Source: Actinomycetota bacterium
GTDB taxonomy: Bacteria; Actinomycetota; Acidimicrobiia; Acidimicrobiales; JAJPHE01
Direction: 5' to 3'
Assembly (NCBI GenBank): GCA_021325435.1
Contig: JAJPHE010000080.1
Location: 1-45,543 of the forward strand
Length of the DNA stretch: 45,543 bases
The position numbers and the translations under genes were made by a program. The notes under the pieces were generated by a model. It saw only the letters and a program-made list of their open reading frames with translations. It searched no databases and had not been told where the DNA came from. Of the stretch, positions 15,254 through 25,031 are shown piece by piece (position 1 is the first letter of the stretch; the number at the start of each line of letters is the position of its first letter).

Positions 15254-16793
15254 GGAAGGCTTCCGGTCGCTGGCGGCCACCCACACCGTGGTCCAGGTGT
15301 GGGGCGAGCTGGTCGCCGACACCCAGACCCCCGTGGCCGCCTACGGGCGCCTCGTCGGGCCGGGCGAGGGCTTCCTCCTCGAGTCGGTGGAGCACGGCGA
15401 GCGCTGGTCTCGTTTCTCCTTCGTCGGCCACCAGCACCAAGCCCGCCTGATCGCCCGCGCCGGACGGCTCACCGTCGAGGGGCGGGTGCCCGACGCCATG
15501 CCCCGCGACCGCGGGGTGCTGGCCGCCCTCGAGGTGCTGCTGGCCGAGTACCGCTCGCGTCCGAGCGACGACCTGCCGCCGCTGCACAGCGGGGTCGTCG
15601 GCTACCTCGGCTACGACGTCGTCCGCGAGATCGAGCGACTACCTGACATCCCCCCCGACGACACCGGGCTGCCCGACGCCGTCCTGTCGGTGATCGGCCG
15701 GGTGGCGGCGTTCGACCACTGGCGCCAGCGCGTCGTGCTGATCGACAACGTGGTGATCGAGCCCGGGTGGGGACAATCTGACCTGGACGCGGCCTACGAC
15801 CGGGCGGCGGCCGCCCTCGACGCCATGGCCTCTGACCTCGGTCGGCCACTGCCCGAACCGCTGATCGAACCGCCCGACCCCTCGGAGGGGCTTCCGGAGG
15901 TGCGCCGCACCGTCCCGCCGGAGGCCTTCCGCAGGGCGGTGGAGGTGGCCAAGGACCACATCGTCGAAGGCGACATCTTTCAGGTCGTTCTCTCCCAGCG
16001 CTTCGATCTCGACCTCGGAGCCGAACCCTTCGACGTCTACCGGGTGCTGCGGCAGGTGAACCCCAGCCCCTACATGTACTTCGTACGTCACCCGGAGGTG
16101 ACGATCGTCGGCTCCTCGCCCGAGCCCATGGTGCAGCTTCTCTCGGGTCGGGTGATCTCGCGACCGATCGCCGGCACCCGTCGCCGGGGCCGGACCGAAG
16201 AGGACGATCGGCGGCTGGCCGCCGAGCTCTCCGAGCACCCGAAGGAGATCGCCGAGCACGTCATGCTGGTCGACCTGGCCCGCAACGACGTCGGTCGGGT
16301 GGTCAACTTCGGCACCGAGAAGGTCGACGAGCTCATGACTCTCGAGCGCTACAGCCACGTGATGCACCTCACCTCGCAGGTCTCGGGCCGGTTGGCACCC
16401 GGGCTCGGTCCCATCGACGTCCTGCGGGCCACCCTTCCCGCCGGCACCGTGTCGGGCGCGCCCAAAGTGCGGGCCATGGAGATCATCGACGCCCTCGAGC
16501 CCACCAAGCGGGGTCCCTACGCCGGTGTCGTCGGCTACCTCGACTTCTCCGGCAATCTCGACACGGCCATAACCATCCGCACCATGGTCGTGCTGCCCGA
16601 CGGACGGGCCATGGTGCAGGCCGGGGCCGGCATCGTCGCCGACAGCGACCCGGAGCTCGAGGACCTGGAGTGCCGCAACAAGGCGGCGGCACTGCTGGCT
16701 GCGGTGCCCGCCGCCCGGCGCATGTCGGCCGCTCGCCGGCTGACCTCGCCGGTCGACGGCGACGAGATCGCCGCCGTGGGACTGGGCGCCTGA
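15234..16793 (+). CDS. trpE: Anthranilate synthase component I
   Basis: A 519-residue chorismate-using enzyme. N-terminal tryptophan-feedback region ([18 protein letters not shown], with the L-L-E-S motif), then the catalytic domain: [84 protein letters not shown] and [14 protein letters not shown]. It converts chorismate to anthranilate, with ammonia from TrpG, which is not in the window. Translation is coupled to hisI by overlap. Confidence 0.95.
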   Translation: MRLHPDREGFRSLAATHTVVQVWGELVADTQTPVAAYGRLVGPGEGFLLESVEHGERWSRFSFVGHQHQARLIARAGRLTVEGRVPDAMPRDRGVLAALEVLLAEYRSRPSDDLPPLHSGVVGYLGYDVVREIERLPDIPPDDTGLPDAVLSVIGRVAAFDHWRQRVVLIDNVVIEPGWGQSDLDAAYDRAAAALDAMASDLGRPLPEPLIEPPDPSEGLPEVRRTVPPEAFRRAVEVAKDHIVEGDIFQVVLSQRFDLDLGAEPFDVYRVLRQVNPSPYMYFVRHPEVTIVGSSPEPMVQLLSGRVISRPIAGTRRRGRTEEDDRRLAAELSEHPKEIAEHVMLVDLARNDVGRVVNFGTEKVDELMTLERYSHVMHLTSQVSGRLAPGLGPIDVLRATLPAGTVSGAPKVRAMEIIDALEPTKRGPYAGVVGYLDFSGNLDTAITIRTMVVLPDGRAMVQAGAGIVADSDPELEDLECRNKAAALLAAVPAARRMSAARRLTSPVDGDEIAAVGLGA

Positions 16794-16794
16794 G

Positions 16795-17691
16795 GTGAGC
16801 CTGGACAACGACTACCGGGTTCTACGCTCCGGCGTCGGGGCGGTAGTCCTCGATCGCGACGTGGTGGCGGTGTCCGGTCCGGACGCGGCCGAGTACCTGC
16901 AGGGCCAGCTGAGCCAGGACGTCGCCGGTATCGAGGTAGGCGGATCGGCGCTTTCCCTTCTCCTCGAGCCCCAGGGGCGCCTCGACGCCTTCCTGCGGGT
17001 CAGTCGGACCGACCAAGATCGCTTCCTGCTCGACGTCGACGGCGGCCACGGGGAGGCTGTCGCATCGCGGCTCGGCCGGTTCAAGCTGCGGACCAAGGTC
17101 GTCATCGCCCCGATCACCGGCTGGCGCTGTGTTGCGCTGCGCGGCCCGGCGGCCGCCGCCGCGGCCCAGGAGGGGCGGGCGGAGGTGCGAGCCCGATTCG
17201 ACTGGCCCGGGGCCGGGGGCGTCGACTTGATGGGGCCCGAGGCCGCCGCCGGCGCCGGCGTGCCCGAGTGCTCGCTCGACGCATGGGAGGCGGTGCGCAT
17301 CGAGGCCGGTCTGCCCATGATGGGGCGGGAGCTGGACGAGCGGACGATCCCGCACGAGACCGGTCTGGTCGAGCGCGCCGTCGACTTCACCAAGGGCTGC
17401 TACACCGGCCAGGAGCTGGTCGCCCGGCTCGACGCCCGGGGCGCCAACACCCCCCGGAGGCTCCGGGGCCTGGTCGCCGCCGAGGCGGCGCCGGTCGGGA
17501 GCGAGGTGGTGGCGACGGAGCGGGTCGTGGGATCGGTCACCAGCGCGGCGGTGTCACCGCGGCTCGGCGCCGTCGCCCTAGCGTATGTGCGCCGTGAGGT
17601 CGACCCCCCCGCCGACGTGATCCTCCGATGGCCCCACGGAGAGACCAGGGCCCGGGTGGAGGCGCTGCCGTTGTCGCCACTCGACCGGTGA
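16795..17691 (+). CDS. ygfZ: YgfZ/GcvT-like folate-binding protein
   Basis: A 298-residue protein of the T-protein fold with the YgfZ signature KGCYTGQE (FTKGCYTGQELVARLD). The N-terminal VSGPDAAEYLQGQLSQDV and LLLEPQGRLDAFLRV are also typical. YgfZ (human IBA57) uses folate to support assembly or repair of certain Fe-S clusters. GTG 16795 lies one base after the trpE stop. The next gene overlaps its end by GTGA. Its place in a his/trp operon is functionally unexplained. Confidence 0.88.
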   Translation: MSLDNDYRVLRSGVGAVVLDRDVVAVSGPDAAEYLQGQLSQDVAGIEVGGSALSLLLEPQGRLDAFLRVSRTDQDRFLLDVDGGHGEAVASRLGRFKLRTKVVIAPITGWRCVALRGPAAAAAAQEGRAEVRARFDWPGAGGVDLMGPEAAAGAGVPECSLDAWEAVRIEAGLPMMGRELDERTIPHETGLVERAVDFTKGCYTGQELVARLDARGANTPRRLRGLVAAEAAPVGSEVVATERVVGSVTSAAVSPRLGAVALAYVRREVDPPADVILRWPHGETRARVEALPLSPLDR

Positions 17692-18611
17692 GGCGACCCG
17701 ACCACCTGGGCGAGCGAGCTCGCCGCCGTGTCCTCTGGCTCGCCGGCGCCGCATCGCTGGGCCTGATCCCGGCCTGCGTCAGCGGTACCGTCGCCCCCTT
17801 GCCGCCACCGCCCACGACCATCCCCGGAGTCACCGCCACCACTGCCGCCGATTTCACCGGCGTCTCGATCGGCGGGGTCTCGGGTCAGACCACGACCACG
17901 ACCGTGGCGGTGGGCCCGGGCAACGCCACCATCAGCGGCACCGTCAACGGGCCCCAAGGCCCCGTCGCCGGGGCCACGGTCGACGCCCAGCGGGTCACCG
18001 ACGCCGGCACCGCCGACGCCACCGTCACCACCGCCGCCAACGGTGGCTTCACCATCGGCGGCATCCTCGGAGGCCGTTACCGGGTCAGGGCCTGGCGGGC
18101 GCCCGACATGGCCCTCACCAACCCGGTCGTGTTCTTCTTGTCGGACAACGAGAACCATCAGCTGCAGCTGCAGATGCAGCAGTACACGGGCACCCAGGTG
18201 CAGTATGCGCTGGCTCCCAGCCCGCCGGTCGTGGACCAGCCGGCGAATCTGGAGGTCCAGGTCACCCAGACCGCCGTGGGCAACGACGGCGTGGTTCGGT
18301 CCCAGGGCACGCCGAACGTCGGGGTGACCCTCACCGGGTCGAGCAACTGGACGGTGCAGACCCCCAACCCGGTGACGACCGACTCGAACGGCCAAGCCGG
18401 GTGGCAGCTGGTGTGCACCAGCGTCGGCTCACAGCCGATTTCGGTGCAGCTGGACACCGGCGCCGTCTACCCGCTGCAGGGGATGGCGCCCTGCGTGTAC
18501 CCCCCGCCGGCCACGACCACCACCACTTCGCCGTTCACCACCTCGACGACCTCGCCGGGCTCGTCGCCGCCGACGAGCACCACCACGACGACGCGGGGCA
18601 AACGGGGCTAG
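17688..18611 (+). CDS. Lipoprotein with a carboxypeptidase-regulatory-like (CarboxypepD_reg) domain
   Basis: A 307-residue secreted lipoprotein: Arg-rich start (ERARRRV), hydrophobic LWLAGAASLGLIPAC with a lipobox (L-I-P-A-C), a Pro/Thr linker, then a beta-sandwich region (NATISGTVNGPQGPVAGATVDAQ...GGFTIGGILGGRYRVRAWRAPDM), a second Ig-like segment with VTLTGSSNW and TDSNGQAGWQ, and a Thr/Ser/Pro-rich tail of about 35 residues. It is probably tethered to the outer face of the membrane. Function unknown. GTG 17688 overlaps ygfZ; its end overlaps the convergent kinase by four bases. Confidence 0.8.
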   Translation: MRRPDHLGERARRRVLWLAGAASLGLIPACVSGTVAPLPPPPTTIPGVTATTAADFTGVSIGGVSGQTTTTTVAVGPGNATISGTVNGPQGPVAGATVDAQRVTDAGTADATVTTAANGGFTIGGILGGRYRVRAWRAPDMALTNPVVFFLSDNENHQLQLQMQQYTGTQVQYALAPSPPVVDQPANLEVQVTQTAVGNDGVVRSQGTPNVGVTLTGSSNWTVQTPNPVTTDSNGQAGWQLVCTSVGSQPISVQLDTGAVYPLQGMAPCVYPPPATTTTTSPFTTSTTSPGSSPPTSTTTTTRGKRG

Positions 18612-19984
18612 TCGGAGCCGGCCGCCGGCAGCCTCACGACGATGCGTGTCCCGCGCCCGTCGGACGTCGGCGACTCAACGGCCACGTCACCGCCCATCGC
18701 CGCCACCAGCTCCTTGACGATGGTGAGCCCCAGGCCCGACCCCCCCTGCCGGGCCGGGGACCGGCCCGACTGGTAGAGGCGGTCGAACAGCCGGGGCAGG
18801 TCCTCGGCAGTCACCCCGGGGCCGTCGTCCTCCACCGCCACCACCACCCAGTCCCCTCGGCTCCGGGCGGTGACGGCCATCCGGTGGGAGGCGAATTTGT
18901 AGGCGTTCTCCACCAGGTTGGCCACCACCTGGGCCAGCCGGTCGGGGTCGGCCCGAGCCACCAGGCGAGCGTCGCCATCCGCGTGGACCGTCAGGGAGAG
19001 CCCGGCGTCGGCGGCGGCCGGCCGGAAGCTCTCGGCCGTGTCGGTGAGGACCTCAGCGACGTCGGTCGGGCGCAGGGCGAGCGAGAAGCTCCGGGCGTCC
19101 AGCTTGGCCAGGTCCAACAGATCCTGGACCAGGCGCTCGAGGCGGCGGGCCTCGGCCCCGATCACCTCGGCCGCCCGGCGGTCACTCACCGCCGCCCCGT
19201 CGGCGATCGCCTCCGCCCAGCCCCGGATGGATGTCAGCGGGGTGCGTAGATCGTGGGACACCGACATGAGGAACTGCCGTTCGAGACCCCGCGATCGGCT
19301 CAGACTGTCGGTCATGGTGTTGATCGACTCGGCCAGCGAGACCAGCTCCGGGTAGTCGGCCTGCGACACCTCGACCTTGCCGCTCAGGTCACCCCCGGCG
19401 ATGCGGCTGGCGTTCTCCTCCACCTGGGCCAGCGGCCGGGTGATGCGCCGACCGAGCCGCTCGGCCACCACGGCGGCGATCAGCAGGATCAGGGCCGCCG
19501 TCACCGCGAAGTAGGCGCCCCCGCCCGGCACCCCCGGCACCCGCCGGGTTAGGACGATGGCGGCGGTGACCGGCTGGCCGAGGGTCCGGCGGCGGGCTGC
19601 CAGCTGCGACGGCTGGATGACGACGGGGACGGCGGCGTAAGCCAGGCCGTGGCGGACGCCGGAAACCGTGGCTCCACCCAGTAGGACCAAGGGATGGGCC
19701 ATGGCTGGGGTCACCCCGGCAGGGAGCGGTCCGGTAATCGCCCCGTCGGTGCCGACCCGGACGATGCTCGCCCCTTCGAGGCGGGCGACCCGTTGGACCA
19801 GGGTCAGCACGCCGGGGCGGGCGATCTCCGTTACGCCCGCCCGCAGCTCGTCGGCTTGGCGGACGAGGTCGGACCGGGTGTCGTTGGCCATGGCGTGGCC
19901 GGCCAGGAGGAGGCTGCCCAGCCCGGCCAGGGCGAGGGCACCGGCGACGACGCCGACGATGGCGAGCGTCAGGCGCCGGCGCAT
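18608..19984 (-). CDS. Sensor histidine kinase
   Basis: A 458-residue membrane kinase. TM1 is at residues 5-30 (LAIVGVVAGALALAGLGSLLLAG), followed by an extracellular sensor domain of about 140 residues, TM2 (YFAVTAALILLIAAVVAERLG), HAMP (RRITRPLAQVEENASRIAGGDLS), HisKA with the phospho-His in SVSHDLRTPLTSIRGW, and HATPase motifs N (NLVENAYKFA), G1 (VEDDGPGVTAEDL) and G2 (GGSGLGLTIVKELV). It starts 22 bases after the response regulator stop, forming a two-gene system. The signal is unknown. Confidence 0.92.
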   Translation of the reverse strand: MRRRLTLAIVGVVAGALALAGLGSLLLAGHAMANDTRSDLVRQADELRAGVTEIARPGVLTLVQRVARLEGASIVRVGTDGAITGPLPAGVTPAMAHPLVLLGGATVSGVRHGLAYAAVPVVIQPSQLAARRRTLGQPVTAAIVLTRRVPGVPGGGAYFAVTAALILLIAAVVAERLGRRITRPLAQVEENASRIAGGDLSGKVEVSQADYPELVSLAESINTMTDSLSRSRGLERQFLMSVSHDLRTPLTSIRGWAEAIADGAAVSDRRAAEVIGAEARRLERLVQDLLDLAKLDARSFSLALRPTDVAEVLTDTAESFRPAAADAGLSLTVHADGDARLVARADPDRLAQVVANLVENAYKFASHRMAVTARSRGDWVVVAVEDDGPGVTAEDLPRLFDRLYQSGRSPARQGGSGLGLTIVKELVAAMGGDVAVESPTSDGRGTRIVVRLPAAGSD

Positions 19985-20006
19985 CAGTCGGATCCTGCGG
20001 TTCGGC

Positions 20007-20687
20007 TCATCCCAGCCGGTACCCCACTCCCCACACGGTGGAGAGCGGCAGCGAGTCGCCCAGCTTCTTGCGCAGCTGGCGCACATGCACGTCGACGGTG
20101 CGCTCGTCCCCGAACCAGCCGGGGCCCCAGACGCCGTCGAGAAGCTGGCGGCGGGAGAGGACCAGCCCGACGTTCTCGGCCAGGTAGGCGAGCAGGTCGA
20201 ACTCGCGGGTGGCCAGGGGCACGACCTCGCCTTCGACCCTGGCCTCCCTGCGGCCCCGATCGACCTCCACCCCGCCGGCCTGCAGGACCTGGGGGGACTC
20301 GCGAGGCTGGCCCTCCGACCGGCGCAGGATGGCCTTGACCCGGGCCACCAGCTCGCGAGGTGAGAACGGCTTGGTGACGTAGTCGTCGGCCCCCATCTCG
20401 AGGCCCAGCACCCGGTCGACCTCGGTGTCGCGCGCCGTCAGCATCAGGACGGGCACGGTGCCAGCCGCCCGGAGGCGGCGGCAGACCTCGATGCCGTCCA
20501 CATCGCCGGGCAGGCCGACGTCGAGGATCACCAGGCGGGGACGCTCGCGCTCCACCGCAGCGAGCCCGGAGGCGCCGTCGGCCGCCTGGACGACCCGGAA
20601 GCCGTCGCGCCTGAGATACAGGTCCACCAGGTCGGCGATGTTGTGGTCGTCCTCGACCACCACGATCGTCCCGCTGTCTCCGGGCAT
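20007..20687 (-). CDS. OmpR/PhoB-type response regulator
   Basis: A 226-residue regulator. Receiver domain with the acidic pair in VVVEDDHNI, phospho-Asp in LVILDVGLPG, the Thr in VLMLTARD and Lys in DYVTKPFSPREL. C-terminal winged helix: VPLATREFDLLAYLAENVGLVLSRRQLLDGVWG, and ERTVDVHVRQLRKKLG. Partner of the kinase just downstream. ATG 20687 gives the normal receiver start; GTG 20735 in frame is less likely. Divergent from trpC with 68 bases between them, so it could regulate trpC, but nothing shows this. Confidence 0.93.
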   Translation of the reverse strand: MPGDSGTIVVVEDDHNIADLVDLYLRRDGFRVVQAADGASGLAAVERERPRLVILDVGLPGDVDGIEVCRRLRAAGTVPVLMLTARDTEVDRVLGLEMGADDYVTKPFSPRELVARVKAILRRSEGQPRESPQVLQAGGVEVDRGRREARVEGEVVPLATREFDLLAYLAENVGLVLSRRQLLDGVWGPGWFGDERTVDVHVRQLRKKLGDSLPLSTVWGVGYRLG

Positions 20688-20738
20688 GGAAACAGGGTGG
20701 CACCCGGTAATGAGGAAAGTGTGAACCGGGGCCACCGG

Positions 20739-20758
20739 TAGGCTGGTCGGCGCCGATG
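20739..20758 (+). promoter_or_regulatory. Predicted -10 of the trpCFBA operon
   Basis: TAGGCT (20739-20744) lies 11 bases before ATG 20756, predicting a 5'-UTR of only a few bases. No leader peptide with tandem Trp codons and no attenuator hairpin is visible. Confidence 0.35.
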
Positions 20759-21553
20759 CCGACCTACCTCGACGCCATCCTGGCCGCCCACCGGAGGTCG
20801 GCCGAGGCCGACCAGCGCGATCTCGACGCCCTGGTGGGGGCGGCCCGGGCCGAGCCGCCCCCCCGCCCGTTCGCCGCGGCCCTCGCCGGCGACCGGCTGG
20901 CCGTCATCGCCGAGATCAAGCGGCGGTCGCCCTCCAAGGGCGACCTCGCGCCCCACCTTTCCCCGGCCAAGCTCGCCGCCGCCTACGCCGCAGGAGGGGC
21001 GGCGTGTCTGTCGGTGCTGACCGACGAGGAGTTCTTCTCCGGGTCACCGACCGACCTGGCCGAGGCCCGGGCCGCCGTCACCCTGCCCGTGCTGCGCAAG
21101 GACTTCACCGTGTCCCCGGCCGACGTCTGCGATGCCCGCTTGATGGGGGCCGACGCCGTGTTGCTCATCGTGGCCGCCCTCACCGACGCCGAGCTGTCGG
21201 AGCTGGGCCGGCTGGCGGCGGATCTGGGCCTGGCGGCCTTGGTGGAGGTGCACGACGAGCGTGAGGCCGAGCGGGCGCTGGCCGCCGGCGCCACCGTCGT
21301 GGGCGTGAACCAGCGCGACCTGTTCACCTTCGAAGTCGACCCGGCGCGGGCCGAGCGGGTCGCCGCCGCCCTGCCGGACGGAGTGGTGAAGGTGGCCGAG
21401 TCCGGCATCCGCCACGCCGAGGACGCGGCCCGGCTGGCCGGCGCCGGCTTCGACGCCGTGCTGGTCGGAGAGTCGCTGGTCCGCTCGGCGGACCCGACCG
21501 CAGCCGTGCGGTCCATGTCGGCGCTCGAGGCGGCGCCGGCCGGGCGAAGGTAG
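20756..21553 (+). CDS. trpC: Indole-3-glycerol phosphate synthase
   Basis: A 265-residue TIM barrel. Motifs: AVIAEIKRRSPSKGDL (catalytic Glu and Lys), CLSVLTDEEFFSGSP, PVLRKDFTVS (catalytic Lys), ALVEVHDEREAERAL, VVGVNQRDLFTFEVD and VAESGIRHAEDAARL. It converts CdRP to indole-3-glycerol phosphate. First gene of trpC-F-B-A and monofunctional (separate trpF follows four bases later). Confidence 0.95.
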   Translation: MPTYLDAILAAHRRSAEADQRDLDALVGAARAEPPPRPFAAALAGDRLAVIAEIKRRSPSKGDLAPHLSPAKLAAAYAAGGAACLSVLTDEEFFSGSPTDLAEARAAVTLPVLRKDFTVSPADVCDARLMGADAVLLIVAALTDAELSELGRLAADLGLAALVEVHDEREAERALAAGATVVGVNQRDLFTFEVDPARAERVAAALPDGVVKVAESGIRHAEDAARLAGAGFDAVLVGESLVRSADPTAAVRSMSALEAAPAGRR

Positions 21554-21557
21554 CCCG

Positions 21558-22214
21558 ATGTTCGTGAAGATCTGCGGCACCACCTCGGAGGAGGACGCCC
21601 TGCTGGCCGTGGCGATGGGGGCCGACGCCGTCGGGTTCATCTTCGCCCCCTCACCCCGTCAGGTGGCGGCGTCGCTGGCGGCGGACATCGCCAAGCGCCT
21701 GCCCCCGGAGGTCATCACGGTGGGGGTGTTCCGCGACGAGACCCCCCAGCGGGTCACGGAGGTCGTCAACCGTTCCGGGCTGCGGGCGGCCCAGCTGCAC
21801 GGCCACGAGACCCCCGAGCAGGTGAGATGGGTGGCCGAGCGGGTGGGGATGACCATCAAGGCCTTCGCGGCCGGTGACCGGCACGTCACCCGGGCCGCCG
21901 ACTACGGCGCCGACGTCGTCATGATCGACGCCCCCTCGCCCGGCTCAGGCCAGGTGTTCGACTGGCGGCTGGCCGAGGGGGTGCCCGACGGCCAGCGCCT
22001 GCTGTTGGCCGGCGGGCTGGACCCGGGCAACGTGGCCGAGGCCATCGGCCAGGTCCACCCCTGGGGCGTGGACGTGTGCACTGGAGTCGAAGCGTCACCG
22101 GGCCGAAAAGACCCCCGCAAGCTGCGGGCGTTCATCGCCGCGGCCAAGGGCGCCGAGGCGCCGGCCTACGAAGGCGGCGAGCACGTCCCCTACGACTGGC
22201 AGGAGGACGCCTAG
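21558..22214 (+). CDS. trpF: Phosphoribosylanthranilate isomerase
   Basis: A 218-residue TIM barrel. It begins [17 protein letters not shown] (catalytic Cys in K-I-C-G), with [56 protein letters not shown] (catalytic Asp), [16 protein letters not shown] and [17 protein letters not shown]. It isomerises PRA to CdRP. Its presence argues against a bifunctional PriA in this organism. The TAG overlaps the trpB GTG by one base. Confidence 0.95.
   Translation: MFVKICGTTSEEDALLAVAMGADAVGFIFAPSPRQVAASLAADIAKRLPPEVITVGVFRDETPQRVTEVVNRSGLRAAQLHGHETPEQVRWVAERVGMTIKAFAAGDRHVTRAADYGADVVMIDAPSPGSGQVFDWRLAEGVPDGQRLLLAGGLDPGNVAEAIGQVHPWGVDVCTGVEASPGRKDPRKLRAFIAAAKGAEAPAYEGGEHVPYDWQEDA
22201..22206 (+). promoter_or_regulatory. 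Ribosome binding site of trpB
   Basis: AGGAGG seven bases before GTG 22214. It decides the trpB start at the TAGTG junction over the downstream ATG 22226. Confidence 0.7.
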
Positions 22215-23383
22215 TGGCCTCCCTGATGGACGACCCTGCTGCCGGCGGCCGCTTCGGGGAGTTCGGCGGGGGCTACGTCCCGGAGTCGCTGGTGGCGGCG
22301 TGCACCGAGCTCGAGTCCGCCTTCCGGGCCGCCTGGGCCGACCCTTCCTTCGTCGACGAATACAAGGGGATCCTGGCTGACTACGGAGGCCGCCCCACCC
22401 CCGTCACCGAGTGCAACCGGCTCTCCGAGCAGCTGGGGGTGCGGGTACTCCTCAAGCGTGAGGACCTCGCCCACACCGGCTCACACAAGCTGAACAACGT
22501 CATCGGCCAGGCCCTGCTCACCCGGCGGATGGGCAAGACCCGCATCCTCGCCGAGACCGGCGCCGGCCAGCACGGGGTGGCCACCGCCACCGCCGCCGCC
22601 CTCTTCGGGTTGGACTGTGTGGTCTACATGGGCGAGGTCGACGTCGAGCGACAGGCTCTCAACGTGTTCCGCATGAAGCTGCTGGGGGCCGAGGTCCGCC
22701 CCGTCGCCGGGGGGAGTCGGACGCTCAAGGACGCGGTAAACGAGGCCCTGCGTGACTGGGTCGCCACCGTCGAGAACACCCACTACTGCATCGGGTCGGT
22801 GATGGGGCCCCACCCCTACCCCTGGATGGTGCGCGAGTTCCAGCGGGTCGTCGGCGAGGAGGCCCGCCAGCAGTGCCGGCGTCTCCTCGACGGGCGCGAC
22901 CCTGACTATGTGGTCGCCTGCGTGGGTGGAGGTTCGAACGCGGCGGGCACCTTCGCCGGCTTCGTCGACACCGAGGCCCGCCTGGTCGGCGTCGAGCCGG
23001 CCGGAGGGGCGGCCATCGGGCGCGGGGTACCGGGAGTGGTCCACGGGATGAAGTCCTTCGTACTGCAGGACGAGCAGGGCCAGATCCGCGAGGCCCATTC
23101 GATCTCGGCCGGCCTCGACTATCCGGGGGTGGGTCCAGAACACGCCCACCTGTCCGCCATCGGACGGGCCACCTACGCCCAGGTCGACGACGCCGAGGTG
23201 CTGGAGGCATTCCGGCTGCTGTCGCGGACCGAGGGGATCATCCCGGCCTTCGAGCCATCCCACGCGGTGGCGTTCGTCGCACGAGAGGCGGGCCGCTCCA
23301 TACCGGCAGGCTCGACGGTCCTGGTGACGCTGTCCGGTCGGGGCGACAAGGACGCGGCCCAGGCCATGGAGATGCTCGGTTGA
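22214..23383 (+). CDS. trpB: Tryptophan synthase beta subunit
   Basis: A 389-residue PLP enzyme condensing indole and serine. Motifs: [35 protein letters not shown] (PLP Lys in H-K), [80 protein letters not shown] and [14 protein letters not shown]. It is the TrpB1 type that pairs with TrpA. It ends in TGA overlapping the TTG start of trpA. Confidence 0.96.
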   Translation: MASLMDDPAAGGRFGEFGGGYVPESLVAACTELESAFRAAWADPSFVDEYKGILADYGGRPTPVTECNRLSEQLGVRVLLKREDLAHTGSHKLNNVIGQALLTRRMGKTRILAETGAGQHGVATATAAALFGLDCVVYMGEVDVERQALNVFRMKLLGAEVRPVAGGSRTLKDAVNEALRDWVATVENTHYCIGSVMGPHPYPWMVREFQRVVGEEARQQCRRLLDGRDPDYVVACVGGGSNAAGTFAGFVDTEARLVGVEPAGGAAIGRGVPGVVHGMKSFVLQDEQGQIREAHSISAGLDYPGVGPEHAHLSAIGRATYAQVDDAEVLEAFRLLSRTEGIIPAFEPSHAVAFVAREAGRSIPAGSTVLVTLSGRGDKDAAQAMEMLG

Positions 23384-24153
23384 CCCTCGAGTCGCACCTG
23401 CGGGCCCGTCGCGACTCCGGGGCCAAGTTGCTGGTGCCGTACGTGACCGGTGGCCTCGGACAGGACTGGACGAGGATCATCCAGGCCGTGGTCGACGCCG
23501 GCGCCGACGCCGTCGAAGTGGGAATCCCCTTCTCCGACCCGATGATCGACGGCCCGACGATCCAGGAGGCGTCGAGCCGGGCGCTGGCCGCCGGCGCCAC
23601 TCCGACCTCGGTCATCGGAGGGCTGGCCGGCCTCGACGTGCCGGCCCCGCTCGCCGTGATGACCTACTACAACATCATCTTCCGGGGCGGCCATCGCCGC
23701 ATGGCGGCGTCACTGGTGAAAGCCGGCGTGGCCGGCGCCATCGTTCCTGACCTTCCGCTGGACGAGATCGGAGAGTGGGCCCGGGCGGCCGACGATGCCG
23801 GGGTCGAGACGGTCCTGCTCGCCGCGCCGACCACGCCCGACGAGCGGCTCGCTCCCATCTGCGACAGGTCGCGCGGGTTCGTCTACGCCGTCGGGGTCAT
23901 GGGCGTGACCGGCGAACGTCAGGCCCTGGCCTCCTCCGCCACAGTCATCGCCAAGCGGCTGCGGTCGGTCACCGACAAGCCGGTGCTCGTCGGCGTGGGG
24001 GTCTCGACCCCCGAACAGGCGGTCGAGGTGTGCACCGAGGCGGATGGCGTGGTGGTGGGCTCCGCTCTGGTGCGCCGCCTGCTCGAAGGCGCCGGCCCCG
24101 AGGGCGCGGCCGAGTTCGTCTCGACGCTGCGCGCCGCCCTCGACGCCGGCTGA
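23380..24153 (+). CDS. trpA: Tryptophan synthase alpha subunit
   Basis: A 257-residue TIM barrel cleaving indole-3-glycerol phosphate; indole is channelled to TrpB. Catalytic Glu in [19 protein letters not shown] and catalytic Asp in the same stretch; also [47 protein letters not shown] and [13 protein letters not shown]. It starts at TTG 23380, overlapping the trpB stop by TTGA. Confidence 0.94.
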   Translation: MTLESHLRARRDSGAKLLVPYVTGGLGQDWTRIIQAVVDAGADAVEVGIPFSDPMIDGPTIQEASSRALAAGATPTSVIGGLAGLDVPAPLAVMTYYNIIFRGGHRRMAASLVKAGVAGAIVPDLPLDEIGEWARAADDAGVETVLLAAPTTPDERLAPICDRSRGFVYAVGVMGVTGERQALASSATVIAKRLRSVTDKPVLVGVGVSTPEQAVEVCTEADGVVVGSALVRRLLEGAGPEGAAEFVSTLRAALDAG

Positions 24154-24158
24154 AGCGG

Positions 24159-25031
24159 GTGTACTTCGGCGCCCACGTTGGTCGGTCGGGCGGCCTGGCC
24201 GCCGCTTTTCGCAAGGGGGCGGCGATCGGAGCCGAGACGGTCCAGCTGTTCACCCAGAGCCCCCGCGCCTGGCGGCCCAATCCCCACGGTCCCGAGGCGG
24301 TCGCCGAGTACCTGCAAGCCCGCCGGGAGCACCCGGCGGTGCGCTCCTCGTTCTGTCACGCCACCTACCTGATCAATCTGGCTGCCACCGACCCGACGGT
24401 GGGAGAGCGGTCACGTGACTGCCTGGCCCACAATCTGGCGGTCGCCGGGTCCATCGCCGCCGACGGCCTCGTGCTCCACTTGGGCAGCCACCTCGGGGCC
24501 GGTCTCGACGCCTGCGTCAAGGAGGTGGCCGGGGCTCTGCTCGACGCCCTCGACGCCCTCGAGCGGCCCTGTCGTGTCCTGCTGGAGAACACGGCGGGGG
24601 GCGGCGGCACCATCGGTCGCACCTTCGACGAGCTGGCCGCCGTGCTCGAGGCGGCGGGCGGGGACCCTCGCCTCGGCGTGTGCCTCGACACCCAGCACCT
24701 GTGGGCCTCCGGCGTCGACTTCTCCAGCGTCGACAAGGCCGACCGGGTGGTCGCTGACTTCGACGCCACCGTCGGCCTCGACCGCTTGGACTGCATCCAC
24801 CTCAACGACTCGAAGGTCCCCTTCGGGTCCCAGCGCGACCGTCACGACAACCTGGGCCAGGGGACCATCGGCGCCGGGGGACTGGCGCCGATGCTCGGCC
24901 ACCCCCGGCTTCAGGGACTGCCCGTCCTGCTCGAGGTGGCCGGGCCGGAGGGCAAGGGGCCCACCCGGGCGGACCTCGCCACCGCCCGCAGGATCCACCG
25001 GGTCGGGCTCCGCCGTTGGGCCGCCGGATGA
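24159..25031 (+). CDS. nfo: Endonuclease IV (AP endonuclease, nfo type)
   Basis: A 290-residue TIM-barrel AP endonuclease with zinc ligands visible: HLGSHLGAG, LLENTAGGG, VCLDTQHLWASG, IHLNDSKVPFGSQRDRHDNLGQG and LLEVAGPEGKGP. It cuts 5' to abasic sites in base excision repair. GTG 24159 (VYFGAHVG) is five bases after trpA. A CTG codon nine bases earlier and a long frame inside trpA were not accepted. Its TGA overlaps the next ATG by ATGA. Confidence 0.92.
   Translation: MYFGAHVGRSGGLAAAFRKGAAIGAETVQLFTQSPRAWRPNPHGPEAVAEYLQARREHPAVRSSFCHATYLINLAATDPTVGERSRDCLAHNLAVAGSIAADGLVLHLGSHLGAGLDACVKEVAGALLDALDALERPCRVLLENTAGGGGTIGRTFDELAAVLEAAGGDPRLGVCLDTQHLWASGVDFSSVDKADRVVADFDATVGLDRLDCIHLNDSKVPFGSQRDRHDNLGQGTIGAGGLAPMLGHPRLQGLPVLLEVAGPEGKGPTRADLATARRIHRVGLRRWAAG

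Noticed and set aside
20688-20755. trp attenuator or leader peptide before trpC
   Set aside because: Only 68 bases lie between divergent genes, with no tandem Trp codons or competing hairpins.
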